Source of the DNA: Chara braunii
Taxonomy: Eukaryota; Streptophyta; Charophyceae; Charales; Characeae
Assembly: GCA_003427395.1 (NCBI GenBank)
Contig: BFEA01000066.1
Span: 859,272 to 879,757 of the forward strand
DNA: 20,486 nt
Reading direction: 5' to 3'
In this document: one piece after another, positions 8,433-17,849 of the stretch
Numbering within the stretch: position 1 is the stretch's first letter
Layout of the letters: every line of letters begins with the position of its first letter
Position numbers and translations under genes: made by a program
The notes under the pieces: generated by a model
What the model was told of the DNA's origin: nothing
Seen by the model: only the letters and a program-made list of their open reading frames with translations
The model's database searches: none

Positions 8433-9591
8433 ATATTACGGATCTGCTCACCAAGTAAGTCTGATTAGGAGTTAGATTGCTTCTTCAATCCTCTAAATCA
8501 GCTACGTATTACTATCGAGTTTCAAAGTTGCAATTTTTTTTTCTTTTTTCGGTATTCTGTTTATTTCGGCATTTCCGTTTCAATTCGGTATTCGGACTCG
8601 TAATTCGCATTCCTGTTTTATTTCGATATGCTGATTACTGGGTTCTGAGAAATTGATATTAATCCGGCATTCTAATTAATTCGGATTTCTGATTTTTAAT
8701 TCGTGATTAGGGTTAAAACAGTACTCTGTTTAATTCAGCATTCTGATTTTATTTCGGTTTTCGGTTTTATAATCCAGCATTCTGATTTTAATCCTGTATT
8801 CCGTTTTATTGCAGTGTGGGAAATTATGGTTACGAAAATTTTTGGTTCTCAATCAACTTGGGAAATTCGAACGTTTTGGGACCGTAAAACCGAAAATTCC
8901 GCGGAATCGCGGAAAATTAGGGTTGGGCTTCGAAATTTTTGCGAATTTTTTTTTTTCTCTCCCTTGTTTAAGAAATTCCGAAAACGGACTTAGGCCTTTA
9001 AAAATCGGATTTTGACGGTGGAAATTCCCGAAAGTTCAAGTTTTCAAAATTTCGAGTGTTTTTCTTCTGATTTTTTTCGAATTTTTTTTTTTGGCAAACT
9101 AATCCGTAGCTGACCCTCAGAATTGCAACTTCCGGGTAGTTCACTAATGAACGGTGAACTCCCGGACTAAAGATGATCTCAATGGATACCTAATCTTGAC
9201 ACAATTCAAATTTGTTCATTATCATTATTGTGAATATTGTTTTAGTGATTATCATTCATTATTGCAAATCTTGTTTTATTGATTATCATTCATTATTGCA
9301 GATATTGTTGCAAATCTTGTTTTATGTGATTATCATTAAAAATTATTATTTCGTATTAATCATTAATTAAACTTTATTGATTAAATAAATCGTTATTATT
9401 TTCTTATTACGAATTTTTGAATTGTTCACGAGAAAATTATTTTTTCTGTTGATTAGGTGTCTTAAGTCCATCTGTGGGACAGGGGACTGTATGCGAATTG
9501 TTTGATTGTTCTACCCCTGTTCCCACTCTCCCTACCCTCCCCGTAATCTGTGACCACCGGGACCTCTCAAGTACCACATCAGTTCACACTG
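8433..9591 (+). other. Retrotransposon leader, AT-rich, possibly containing an intron
   Basis: About 1.1 kb lies between the primer site and the first gag ATG. It is very T-rich, unlike the GC-rich LTR and gag on either side. It contains degenerate repeats of a TTCAGCATTCTGATTTTA-like motif (about 8560-8810) and of CATTATTGCAAATCTTG (about 9217-9320). A strong plant-type 5' splice signal, GTAAGT, is at 8455-8460, and a T-run followed by GATTAG|GTG is at 9441-9456. Open frames within are T-rich artefacts. Confidence 0.6.
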
Positions 9592-11370
9592 ATGTCGACG
9601 GAACAGGACACCAGGGCACTGCCACGACGCAATGTCAGGCTTGCAGTTTGTGCCCGCTCTGTGGTACCTCCCCGAACCAAGGCTCAGCGACTCAGCAAGC
9701 GGAAGAATCCAGCAGCATCGAGTACAACAATGACAGCACCGGTTACCACCGGGGTTATCCCGCATGCCCGGTCCAAGGGGCCAGTGAGCCATTGACGACT
9801 TAGTTTCAGCGAGTACAGGCATTCACGGATGTCGTAGCTATCGCAAAGGCACAGGAGGCAGCAGAGGCGAAACGTCAGCGGCTGGCCAGTGAGGCGGCAG
9901 TCCAAGCTCAGCGGACTGCTGAGGCTGACGCCGTGGTGCGAGATAAGCGGAACGCCATTTGCATGGAGTCCTTGACTGTGAATGAGAGTCAGTGGACGAC
10001 ACTGCTCCAAGGCATGCTGTTTGTGCCTTCGGATACATAGGCGGATCCGACACCGTCGGAGGAGGAAAGGAGCAACCTGGCTAACCTGATGTTGAATATG
10101 ATGCGAGCGATCATGTGGAACAATATGATGTTAATGGTGCAAATACACGAGGGCAGACAGCTGCGACAGATTCAGCAGAATGATTTTGCAGCCTTAACAA
10201 CTGTTGTTCGCTCTGCCGCCACACATCAACAACAACAGCAACAGTTGTTGAGCACCACCACCGCACACGTCAATAACATCGAGGCTAAGGCCTCAGCAGC
10301 GCCAGGCTGCACGACAGACACGACGAAGAAGCTCAACGAGCACATCGATCACATCGTCACTATCATCGACAAACTTAGTGATTGGTCCGGCTACGATCAG
10401 CAGCACGGTGGCCGCCATCAAGACGGACATCACCAAGCTGCAGTCGCAACCGGCAACAGCTGCGAAGGTATACAAAATACCACGGTTCAACATCGACAAG
10501 TTTGAGGACTACAACAAGACCGACGCTTTGACATGGTGGCAAGCCTTCCTCACGGAAGCATCATGCCACAAGGTCCCAGCCGAAGACATGATGAAGACCA
10601 TATACCTCCAACTCATTGGAGGGGCACAAGCATGGATGAACCACCTCGCAGTCAACAAGAAGACCACGATCGCCGAGCTACACAAACACCTCACGTGGGA
10701 GGAGTTTGAACAGTTCTGGTTCACTCGCTTCATGGTCCGCAACATAGTAAAGGTGGCAATGAACGAGGTGTACACATGCTCACAAGGAAGCATGCCAACT
10801 CGAGACTGGACAATCAAGTGGCAAAAGATAGTGACCACGCCAGGTTTCGATTTGAGCTTTCCGAATCAACTATTCGAGTTCTTATCGTGATCGTGCGCAG
10901 GACTGCGAACCGCACTCGGCAACGAGTACAATTACGCCTCATTCCAGGCTATCCTGGATCGTGCGAACTTGGTCATCCAAACGGATGACAAGGCTGCAAA
11001 CGAACAGCAGTCCCAGCCGCATTATGGGGCTAAGCAGGGCTATCAACGACCGACACATAACAATGTCGCGATTTCGGAAGAAACAGTCGATCTCCACGCT
11101 GCAGCAGCATCCTTGACTGATGGAGGAATTGTAGCAGTGCTCCCCTCGAAGCGTCCCAAGAGAGTTCGGAAGAACAAGGCGACACAGGAGACGGCATTGA
11201 CGGGAACAGGGCAGCAGCCATGGACGGCATACAAGATAACCAAGGAAATCTATGACCTTCGTCAACGGTACGGATATTGCCTTTGGTGCAATGGAGTCGC
11301 TCATTTGACTGCACAGTGCCCCGAAAAGGGCAAGGCACGCGTACCCCGTCCAACGAGCTCGGGAAACTGA
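9592..11370 (+). pseudogene. gag: gag (capsid and nucleocapsid), broken
   Basis: The product of an intact copy would be the structural Gag protein packaging element RNA. The first plausible ATG is at 9592 and opens a basic N-terminal segment. The next segment (about 9804-10037) is Ala/Glu/Arg/Gln-rich and likely coiled coil. The capsid-like part (about 10460-10880) includes TDALTWWQAFLTEA and MKTIYLQLIGGAQAW, typical of the retrotransposon gag family. A single CCHC zinc knuckle, C-x2-C-x4-H-x4-C, lies at 11278-11319. Breaks: a stop at 9793-9795 with a change of frame, TAG at 10038-10040, a frame change near 10378, and TGA at 10888-10890. The frame ends at TGA 11368-11370 and overlaps pol. The exact N-terminus is uncertain; a second frame open from 9474 is less gag-like and lacks an ATG start. 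Confidence 0.8.
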
Positions 11371-13802
11371 GTTACGCAAGGAGAGGGGCGACGTCTCTCC
11401 TCACTCCGCCGGACCCGGTTGCCTTGTTAGCAATCGATGCCACTACCGGGGAGCATGCGTTAGTCGTTGATTCTCGTGCTACGTATGAGGATTATGCCGC
11501 CCAGCTCGTACCACCACTAGACCAGCCAAGCCACGTGCACTTAGATTGCGTATGCGCAGCCTGTACACCGTCGGCAAGTGATCCGGTCAATTCGCCACTG
11601 ATTTTCGAGGACTCGACGGCGTGGTCAAGACTTGAGGAGCTTGACCCGCTCACGAGAGAGGACTTCGCGTGGATGCCTCTACCCTCGACCGGGACCTTAC
11701 CAAGGCCGCACTGCAACGCCTTAAATGCAAATCTACGCTCCTATTTGCACACTATAGTACCAGCTCCGTTGACGGGCGACAGAGTAGCGGTTGTCGATCT
11801 CCGCTCCTATCTTGCGAAGATTGACCGCGAGCACGCCACCCAAAGGTANGCCGAAACCGACGCTCCTTTGCTCTATATCCGCATTCAAATCGGAAAGGCA
11901 ACCTGTAGTGCCTTGATTGATTGCGGAGCGTCTCGCAACTTTATGAGCCAAGCCTTTATGGCCCGCGCAGGTCTTGGCCCATGCGTTCGAAGGAAGACGC
12001 AACCCATACAAGTTACACTCGCGGACGGCCGCACGCAAAAGTCGATTGACCGATGCGTCGACGGCGTTCCGGTATACTTTGCGCCACTTGCGTGCAAGCC
12101 GGTGTCTTTTGACATCCTCGACACCAAGTTCGACATGATTCTAGGCATGTCTTGGTTGCGTAGCGCCGATCATCCGGTGAACTTCCATGACCGAACCGTT
12201 CACATCCGTGATCGGAACGGAGTGTTAATCCCATGTACGGTCGCGACCCCTCACACTTCGATTGCTTGTCACGTGGTTTCCGTTACGAGAATTCACGACG
12301 CCATAGCTTGGAATGACGTCGAGGAGATGGGCCTTGTATTTTTGCATGCTCTCCCCTCACCGGACGGACCAGCCACGTCACCGCCGGACCCACGCATCAC
12401 TCACCTCTTGGACGAGTATGGAGACGTCTTCGAGGCTCCTACCGGAACGGTTCCGGATCGGCCCATACGTCACGGGATCACTCTCGAGGTTGGCGCCGTC
12501 CCTCCGCGTGGATGTATCTACCGCATGAGCGAAGAGGAACTCGAGGTGCTTCGCGCACAACTCGATGATCTTCTCAACAAGGGCTGGATTCGCCCTAGTT
12601 GCTCGCCATACGGTGCACCTGTTCTCTTCGTCCGGAAGAAGAACAAAGATCTGCGGTTATGCATCGACTATTGCAAACTTAACGCACAAACCGTAAAGAA
12701 CGCCGGCCCTCTCCCTCGGATTGATGATCTCCTTGAGCGGTTAGGCGGCGCGACGTACTTCTCGAAGTTGGACTTGAAGTCGGGTTACCACCAGATTGAA
12801 ATCCAACCTCAAAATCGGTACAAAACCGCGTTCAGGATGCGGTACGGGCATTTTGAGTGGGTTGTCATGCCCTTTGGGCTCACCAATGCCCCCGCAACTT
12901 TTCAAGCAGCTATGATGACTGAGTTTCTCGACGTGCTCGATCGCAGCGTCCTCATCTACCTCGATGACATCTTGGTCTATAGCACGACATTGGACGAGCA
13001 CATCACACACCTTCGCGCTGTTTTGAATCGTTTGCGACTGGCCAAGTACAAAGCGAACCGCGACAAGTGCGAGTTCGCCAAGCAAGAGCTTGAGTATTTG
13101 GGCCACTATGTTACGCCGAAAGGCATTCGTCCCTTAGCGGACAAGATCCAAGCCATCGTGGATTGGCCGGAACCCCGTTGGACGACGGATATACGCTCTT
13201 TCATGGGTTTGGCTGGATATTATCAGCGATTCGTCGAGTCATACTCGAAAGTGGCCGCTCCTTTGTCGAGACTTCAGCCCCCGAAGGTGCCCTTCGAGTT
13301 CGACGACGCAGCCCGTGGCGCGTTCACTACGTTGAAGGCAGCAATGCAAGCCGCACCTGCCCTCCGTATATACGACCCCACCCTACCCACCCAAGTGACT
13401 ACGGACGCTTCAGAATACGATATTGGTGCAGTGTTGGAACAGTGTCACAAGGACGGTTGGCATCCGGTTGAGTATTTCTCCCAAAAGGTGCCTCTCGTCA
13501 ACACTCTCGACGACGCTAGGAAGAAAGAGCTACTCGCGTTCGTCANCGTTCTCAAACGGNGGCGCCACTTTCTTCTCGNCNGNCGGCGTTTNAAATGGAA
13601 TNCGGACAACAATCCGTTGACCTTTTATAAAACGCAAGACACGGTTACTAGCACGATCGGTCGATGGATGTATTACATCGACCAGTTCGATTTTGACCCG
13701 TGCCACATTCCCGGTCCCGCCAATCGAGCTGCGGACGCCCTCTCACGACGGTCCGACTTTTGTGCCATTGTGACCACGGTCCACGACATTCGACCTCGAT
13801 GA
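11277..13802 (+). CDS. pol: pol N-terminal part: protease, reverse transcriptase, RNase H
   Basis: This open frame of 841 codons overlaps the end of gag by 94 bases in the -1 frame and has no good ATG, so it is probably made by frameshifting. Numbered from 11277: an aspartic protease has the active-site motif DCGAS with Asp at about residue 215 (11919). Reverse transcriptase follows (about 405-625), with the first catalytic Asp in FSKLDLKSGYHQI at about 499, then MPFGLTNAPATFQ, and YLDD at 561-564 (12957-12968). RNase H has TDAS (Asp 710), Glu 751, DNN (Asp 777) and ADALSR (Asp 820). All catalytic acids are present. Seven N bases lie in RNase H (13546-13602) and one before the protease (11849). 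The frame ends in a TGA caused by a probable one-base insertion near 13790, cutting off integrase. Confidence 0.92.
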   Translation: MPLVQWSRSFDCTVPRKGQGTRTPSNELGKLSYARRGATSLLTPPDPVALLAIDATTGEHALVVDSRATYEDYAAQLVPPLDQPSHVHLDCVCAACTPSASDPVNSPLIFEDSTAWSRLEELDPLTREDFAWMPLPSTGTLPRPHCNALNANLRSYLHTIVPAPLTGDRVAVVDLRSYLAKIDREHATQRXAETDAPLLYIRIQIGKATCSALIDCGASRNFMSQAFMARAGLGPCVRRKTQPIQVTLADGRTQKSIDRCVDGVPVYFAPLACKPVSFDILDTKFDMILGMSWLRSADHPVNFHDRTVHIRDRNGVLIPCTVATPHTSIACHVVSVTRIHDAIAWNDVEEMGLVFLHALPSPDGPATSPPDPRITHLLDEYGDVFEAPTGTVPDRPIRHGITLEVGAVPPRGCIYRMSEEELEVLRAQLDDLLNKGWIRPSCSPYGAPVLFVRKKNKDLRLCIDYCKLNAQTVKNAGPLPRIDDLLERLGGATYFSKLDLKSGYHQIEIQPQNRYKTAFRMRYGHFEWVVMPFGLTNAPATFQAAMMTEFLDVLDRSVLIYLDDILVYSTTLDEHITHLRAVLNRLRLAKYKANRDKCEFAKQELEYLGHYVTPKGIRPLADKIQAIVDWPEPRWTTDIRSFMGLAGYYQRFVESYSKVAAPLSRLQPPKVPFEFDDAARGAFTTLKAAMQAAPALRIYDPTLPTQVTTDASEYDIGAVLEQCHKDGWHPVEYFSQKVPLVNTLDDARKKELLAFVXVLKRXRHFLLXXRRXKWNXDNNPLTFYKTQDTVTSTIGRWMYYIDQFDFDPCHIPGPANRAADALSRRSDFCAIVTTVHDIRPR
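11278..11319 (+). other. CCHC zinc knuckle of nucleocapsid
   Basis: Codons for Cys at 11278 and 11287, His at 11302 and Cys at 11317 give C-x2-C-x4-H-x4-C. This RNA-binding motif marks the end of gag and confirms the frame used there. Confidence 0.9.
11325..11377 (+). promoter_or_regulatory. Candidate programmed -1 frameshift signal at gag-pol
   Basis: AAAGGGC (11325-11331) is read in the gag frame as A AAG GGC, fitting the X XXY YYZ slippery form. A -1 slip moves translation from the gag frame into the pol frame. Seven bases downstream a nested stem can form: GCGTA (11339-11343) with TACGC (11373-11377), and CCCG (11345-11348) with CGGG (11360-11363). The gag stop at 11368-11370 lies inside the structure. 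Frameshifting here is inference. Confidence 0.5.
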
Positions 13803-15338
13803 CGATCTGCAGCCGCATTTCGTCAAAGGCTACAAGTCCGATCCAGCTTACTCTACGCTTTATGCAGAGCTTTCATCGGATCACCCGCCGGCTAGCCACT
13901 ATCGGATTTATGACGGGTTCCCTCTCCTTCGCACGAGAGGAAAGGACTTGTTAGTCATGCCCCAAGATCGCATCTTACGGACTCGTCTTCTCGGCGAATT
14001 CCACGACGCACGACTTTCGGCACACCTTGGCGTGAACCGCACATTAGCACGCCTCCGCCAGCGTTTTCACAGGCCCGACGTCCTTCATGATGTCACGAGG
14101 TACATTGAGTCATGTGCAATTTGCCACCGTAACAAGGGTCGATCTCGAGTCCCCTTCGGCGAACTGAAACCATTGTCGATTCCTCGGGCACCGCACCTCT
14201 CCATTGCTATGGACGTGACAGGCCCGTTCCCCTGCGATCGCCATGGCCATGATGTTATTCTCACGGTTGTTGACCGTTTGAGCAAGTACGCTCGCTTCCT
14301 TCCTTGCAAGTATCATGCTGCAGCGCCGGAGCTCGCACGACTCTTGCACACCGGTTGGATTACCAACCAGGGTGTTCCGGAAGACATAGTGAGCGACCGA
14401 GATACTCGCTTCATGTCGGCCTTTTGGACTTCCCTCATGGCTGAGTCCGGTACGACAATGAAGCCAAGCTCGGCTCGGCACCCGCAGACGGATGGCCAGA
14501 TGGAGCGAGCGCACCAGACCGCTCAGATGATGTTGCGCTCATCAGTCCCGACCAGAAAGATTAGGTTAACCGGCTTCCCGACATCGAGTTCGCCTATAAC
14601 ACTTCGGTGCACCCGACGATCTGCGTCACACTATTCGAGCTACATCATGGTGGAGAGAAAGCACGGATCTTCGCTGATCTCCTTTTGCCACAGGCTGCCG
14701 ACATAGACGTCCCTTGCTCTCCCTCTTCCGTTCGGAAGTACCGGGACTTGCTGATCAAAGCCCGCGTGAATATGCAAAAGGCTCAAATCCGCATGCAACA
14801 GCAAGCTAACCGACGTCGACTTCCATGTCCTTTCCGCGAGGGAGACCTTGTTCGGGTCCTCTCCGAGGAATTTGTGCTCGAGCAGGACGTTTCACGCAAA
14901 CTCCTTCCGAAATGGTTCAGACCATGGGAAGTCACTTCTGCCGTTGGAGACGACCCCGCAGGTCCTTCCTTCGTGATCAACATTCCTCCGCACCTGACAG
15001 TGCACCGGGTCTTCCACGCATCGAAGCTGGCCATCTACACGCCACCTTCAGCTGACGAGTTTCCCGACCGTCGATCAGAGGATCCGCCTTCTATGGACGG
15101 ACATCAGGAAGTGGACCGAGTCATCACGCACCGCAAGTATGGCAACAAGCCAATGCAGTACAAAGTCACATTCAAGCAATGTGTGCCTGACGACACTCGG
15201 TGGATCTCTGGTGCAGATTTGCAGACTTCTGCACCCCTTATCTTCGCCGACTATGAGAAGCGACGCCTTGCCAAGGAAGCAGCTCGTCCCACTCGACCCA
15301 TCCCGGTATCGGACAAACAACTTCGCCCTCGCAAGTAG
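13801..15338 (+). pseudogene. pol: pol C-terminal part: integrase with chromodomain-like tail, frameshifted
   Basis: Integrase would insert the cDNA into host chromatin. The first part is in the frame that begins at 13801. Its zinc-binding HHCC motif has His at 14002 and 14023 and Cys at 14113 and 14122. The catalytic triad is Asp 14212, Asp 14395 (VSDRDTRF) and Glu 14503 (HPQTDGQMER), the last two 35 residues apart, the classic D,D-35-E. At about 14545 the reading shifts by one base into another frame, which carries a TAG at 14562-14564 where a tryptophan codon is likely ancestral. It then runs open to TAG at 15336-15338. The second part holds a GPY/F-like module (KLLPKWFRPWEV, near 14900-14935; VHRVFHASKL) and a chromodomain-like tail (EVDRVITHRKYGNKP...TRWISGADL, about 15109-15220), typical of chromoviruses. 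Confidence 0.9.
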
Positions 15339-15349
15339 CTCGGTCTTTT

Positions 15350-15362
15350 AAGAGGGGGAGTG
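15350..15362 (+). other. Polypurine tract
   Basis: AAGAGGGGGAG followed by TG directly precedes the 3' LTR start (TGTTACAT at 15363). It begins 11 bases after the pol stop. It is the expected primer for plus-strand DNA synthesis. Confidence 0.9.
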
Positions 15363-16454
15363 TGTTACATCTTCGACNCCACACGGGTCCTACCGGACCC
15401 GACTTAGGGCNAGAGGGACACATTAGGGCCTAAAGGCCCGACCTTGGGGACTACAGGCCGTAAAGGCCTCATCTTGGACCAGACCCGACGGGCAGGCNNA
15501 AACGACATTACCGTTTGGGCCTGGCGGCGCTCTTGAGGCTGCCGCCCGCCGGTTGGGGCTGAACTGTCCATATGGACGGTTCAGGGCACGGCCAGGCCTC
15601 GCAGCATAGAGGCCGGCCTCTGCCCACCGGTACAAAGGTACCGGTCCGGCCTCACTCCAGCATCGAACCACCGGCAGTCTATGCGGTGCGTTATGGTTAG
15701 CGCCTGAGCGCTAGCGCTATTCTTAGAGCAGGAGTGAGAGGAGCAGCAACGGCAGCATTAGTGCAGCAGCGGCAGCGAGCGGAGCAGCAGCAGTGGGACT
15801 GAGCATATCGGCGGCCATAGCCGCCTGAGGTACTGGGAGTCGGGGGTTCTCTACTCCCTCCCGTCGCCAGTCCCCTCTCTCTCTCCCTCCTCCTCGACTC
15901 CCTTCTTCTTCTTCTTTTTTTTTTTTTTTTTTTTTTTCTTCTTCTTCTTCTTCTTCTTCTTCTTCTTCTTCTTCTTCAGACCTCTTCTTCTTCTTCAGAT
16001 TTTCTTCTTCTTCTTCAGATTGGAGACTTCATACTAGTTGGACAGAGATCAGTGTTGGACTTCAGTGGTATGAGACAGTGGTACTTACCCGATTCGAGAC
16101 TTGGAGATTGTATTACATTTGGACTCTGTATCTCCGACATTGGTGACTTATTGTCCTCGACATTTTGATCTTGTTCGGTGACATTTTGGACTACCATATC
16201 GGTGACCTATCGGATTCTATCTCGGTGACCGTCGGTGTTGTCTACCTCCCCCACCTCCTTCGTCTTTCCTCCCACCTTTCATCTCTGTATATGTGTACAG
16301 GGCCTGAGCATTCTTCCATGTACGGCTCAGACCCCACCATCTCACGATTGTATGTGTGTGGAGTGATATCTATGTGAGTCAGTGTACGTGAGTCAGTCCG
16401 TTATCAGACTTCCGCTGCATACATGCTCATCCTATATGGGTTGATCTTTGGTTC
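15363..16454 (+). repeat. 3' LTR, truncated at its right end
   Basis: It matches the 5' LTR from TGTTACAT onward, with about 20 substitutions in the first 540 bases by eye. Four N positions (15378, 15411, 15498, 15499) occur. It has a longer T-run and TTC microsatellite (about 15903-15975), lacks about 39 bases present in the 5' LTR, has one copy of the 24-bp unit duplicated there, and has an extra GTGAGTCAGTGTAC (16374-16387). Identity ends at TTGATCTTTGGTTC (16454). The last 35 bp of the LTR, including ATGTAACA, are missing. Confidence 0.93.
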
Positions 16455-16461
16455 AGCCCCA

Positions 16462-16805
16462 TCTTCCGTCATCATCTTCCACACCCATCCACCTTGCCCG
16501 GATGTCCAAAGGACAACCCAAAGCACCTCCCACCTCCATCCTCCTTCTTCTCCCACACCCGCCCACCATAGTTGAGCACCATCCGCCTCCATCCTCCTTC
16601 ATCTCCTACAAGGCTACACCCATCCACCATAGCCGAGCACCTTCTACGTTAGCCCTCTCTTCCCACATCCGCCTCCATCCTCCTTCCCACATCCGCATCC
16701 ATCCTCCTTCATCTCCTACACCCATCCACCATAGTCGAGCACCATCCACCTCCATCCTTCTTCCTCCTTCATCTCCTTGACCCATCCACCATAGCCAAGC
16801 ACCTT
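16462..16805 (+). repeat. 53-bp tandem array, right part
   Basis: The same repeat family as the left flank resumes here. It begins with the distinctive variant GCCCGGATGTCCAAAGGACA (16496-16515), also present at 6927-6946, then units at 16527 and 16580, 53 bp apart, and further less regular units ending near CCATAGCCAAGCACCTTG. The sequence does not continue the unit broken at 7281; it restarts about 390 bp earlier in the array order. Confidence 0.88.
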
Positions 16806-16935
16806 GTACTTTCTCCCTCCTCCACCTCCCTCCGGCACCTGTGTATCATGCTCGAAGTAGGGCGACTAAGGGGCATGGGGCGTCTTGGGTAGGGTAGGCA
16901 GGCAATTAAGGAGTAAGCTTGATTAGGCCTAGGGG
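16806..16935. other. Spacer, nothing recognised
   Basis: A short unique stretch lies between the 53-bp array and the CT microsatellite. No gene or element end is visible. Confidence 0.5.
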
Positions 16936-17070
16936 TCTATTTCCCTCCTCCCTCTCTCTCCCTCTCTCTCCCTCTTTCCCTCTCTCTCTCTCTCTCTCCC
17001 TTTCTCTCTCTCTCACTCTCTCTCTCTCTCCCCCTCGCTCTCTCTCTCTCTCCCTCTCTCTCTCTCGTCC
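16936..17070 (+). repeat. CT-rich microsatellite
   Basis: About 135 bases of CTCTCT and CCCTCT repeats with occasional CCC and TTTC interruptions. Open frames on both strands are low-complexity artefacts. Confidence 0.95.
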
Positions 17071-17814
17071 CTTGTATCTTCTCGTCGTCCGCCGCTTCTC
17101 CTTCCATCGATGTCCCCCTTTGCGCGCACCCCAAGTAACCTCACCCTTTCCCTCTCCGCCTTCCCCTCTTGACATATGACTAACGTACCCTCACTTGTTT
17201 TGCCAGGGGACGAACGGTGAAAAGAGGCAGCCTCACTTGGTGGAGAAAGAGGGCAAGGGGAGGGCAGCCGGTCCCTTGCGCCACCAAGAAGGAGCAAAGT
17301 GAAAGACTTATGAGCTTGGGAAAAGCGGAATCATTGAAAAGAAAGTGAAGACAAGTGCGGGTTTTGGGCAACGTCGGTTGACTTAACCATTCCCTCGACT
17401 GCATGACTAAGGAAAGAGCATGGCTTGACTGCAGAAAGGAGGGAAAAGAGTGGAAGAACCATGAAAGAGGAAATGACTTAGGCTTGCGGGAAGGGCGATG
17501 TGTTGACCCTAATGGGGGATGGATGCTGTTCGTTGTCTGTGTGGGAATTGTGCAGGTGAGTAGCTTTGGATGACTTGAGCGCTTGGTTGGAACGGGAGTA
17601 TGCGATGGGAGAAGACCAGAAAGGGGGTAGCCTTGTGTGATATGGGTGTGCTTTGGATTGACGCATGCTAGGCGGAGTCCCGAAAAGACTAAGGGCCGCA
17701 ATGGTATCATGAATGAAATGCGTGGGCCAGGCAAAGAGAATGATAGAGGCTAGGGGGAGAGTCGTGCGGCCTCGTTCGATGATGTCGTAGGCCATTAGGG
17801 GCGTTAGGAAAAAG

Positions 17815-17849
17815 GTGCGTGGCCTAAGGATAACGCTTAGCCTACGCAC
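17815..17849. repeat. Hairpin, 14-bp stem with two mismatches
   Basis: GTGCGTGGCCTAAG (17815-17828) pairs with CTTAGCCTACGCAC (17836-17849) at 12 of 14 positions around a 7-base loop. Confidence 0.75.

Larger units (their letters stand above)
7282..16454 (+). mobile_element. Ty3/gypsy LTR retrotransposon, chromovirus-like, degenerate copy
   Basis: The element has matching direct LTRs, a primer-binding site 4 bases after the 5' LTR, gag, then pol in the order protease, reverse transcriptase, RNase H, integrase, which is the Ty3/gypsy order, and a polypurine tract directly before the 3' LTR. The integrase C-terminus has a GPY/F-like module and a chromodomain-like tail. The copy is inactive: gag has in-frame stops and a frame change, pol is frameshifted between RNase H and integrase and again inside integrase, and the 3' LTR lacks its last 35 bp. 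The expected 5-bp target duplication cannot be checked at the right end because that end is lost. The N positions within it would fit a high-copy family. Confidence 0.95.

Noticed and set aside
9474-9803. 109-codon frame as the true start of gag
   Set aside because: It begins at a GTG, not an ATG, is Cys/Thr-rich without Gag character, and ends at TAG. The ATG at 9592 in another frame gives a more gag-like basic start. The sequence is damaged here, so this is not certain.
16906-17297. Arg/Glu-rich and Ser/Leu-rich frames of 60-94 codons
   Set aside because: They are translations of the CT/GA microsatellite.
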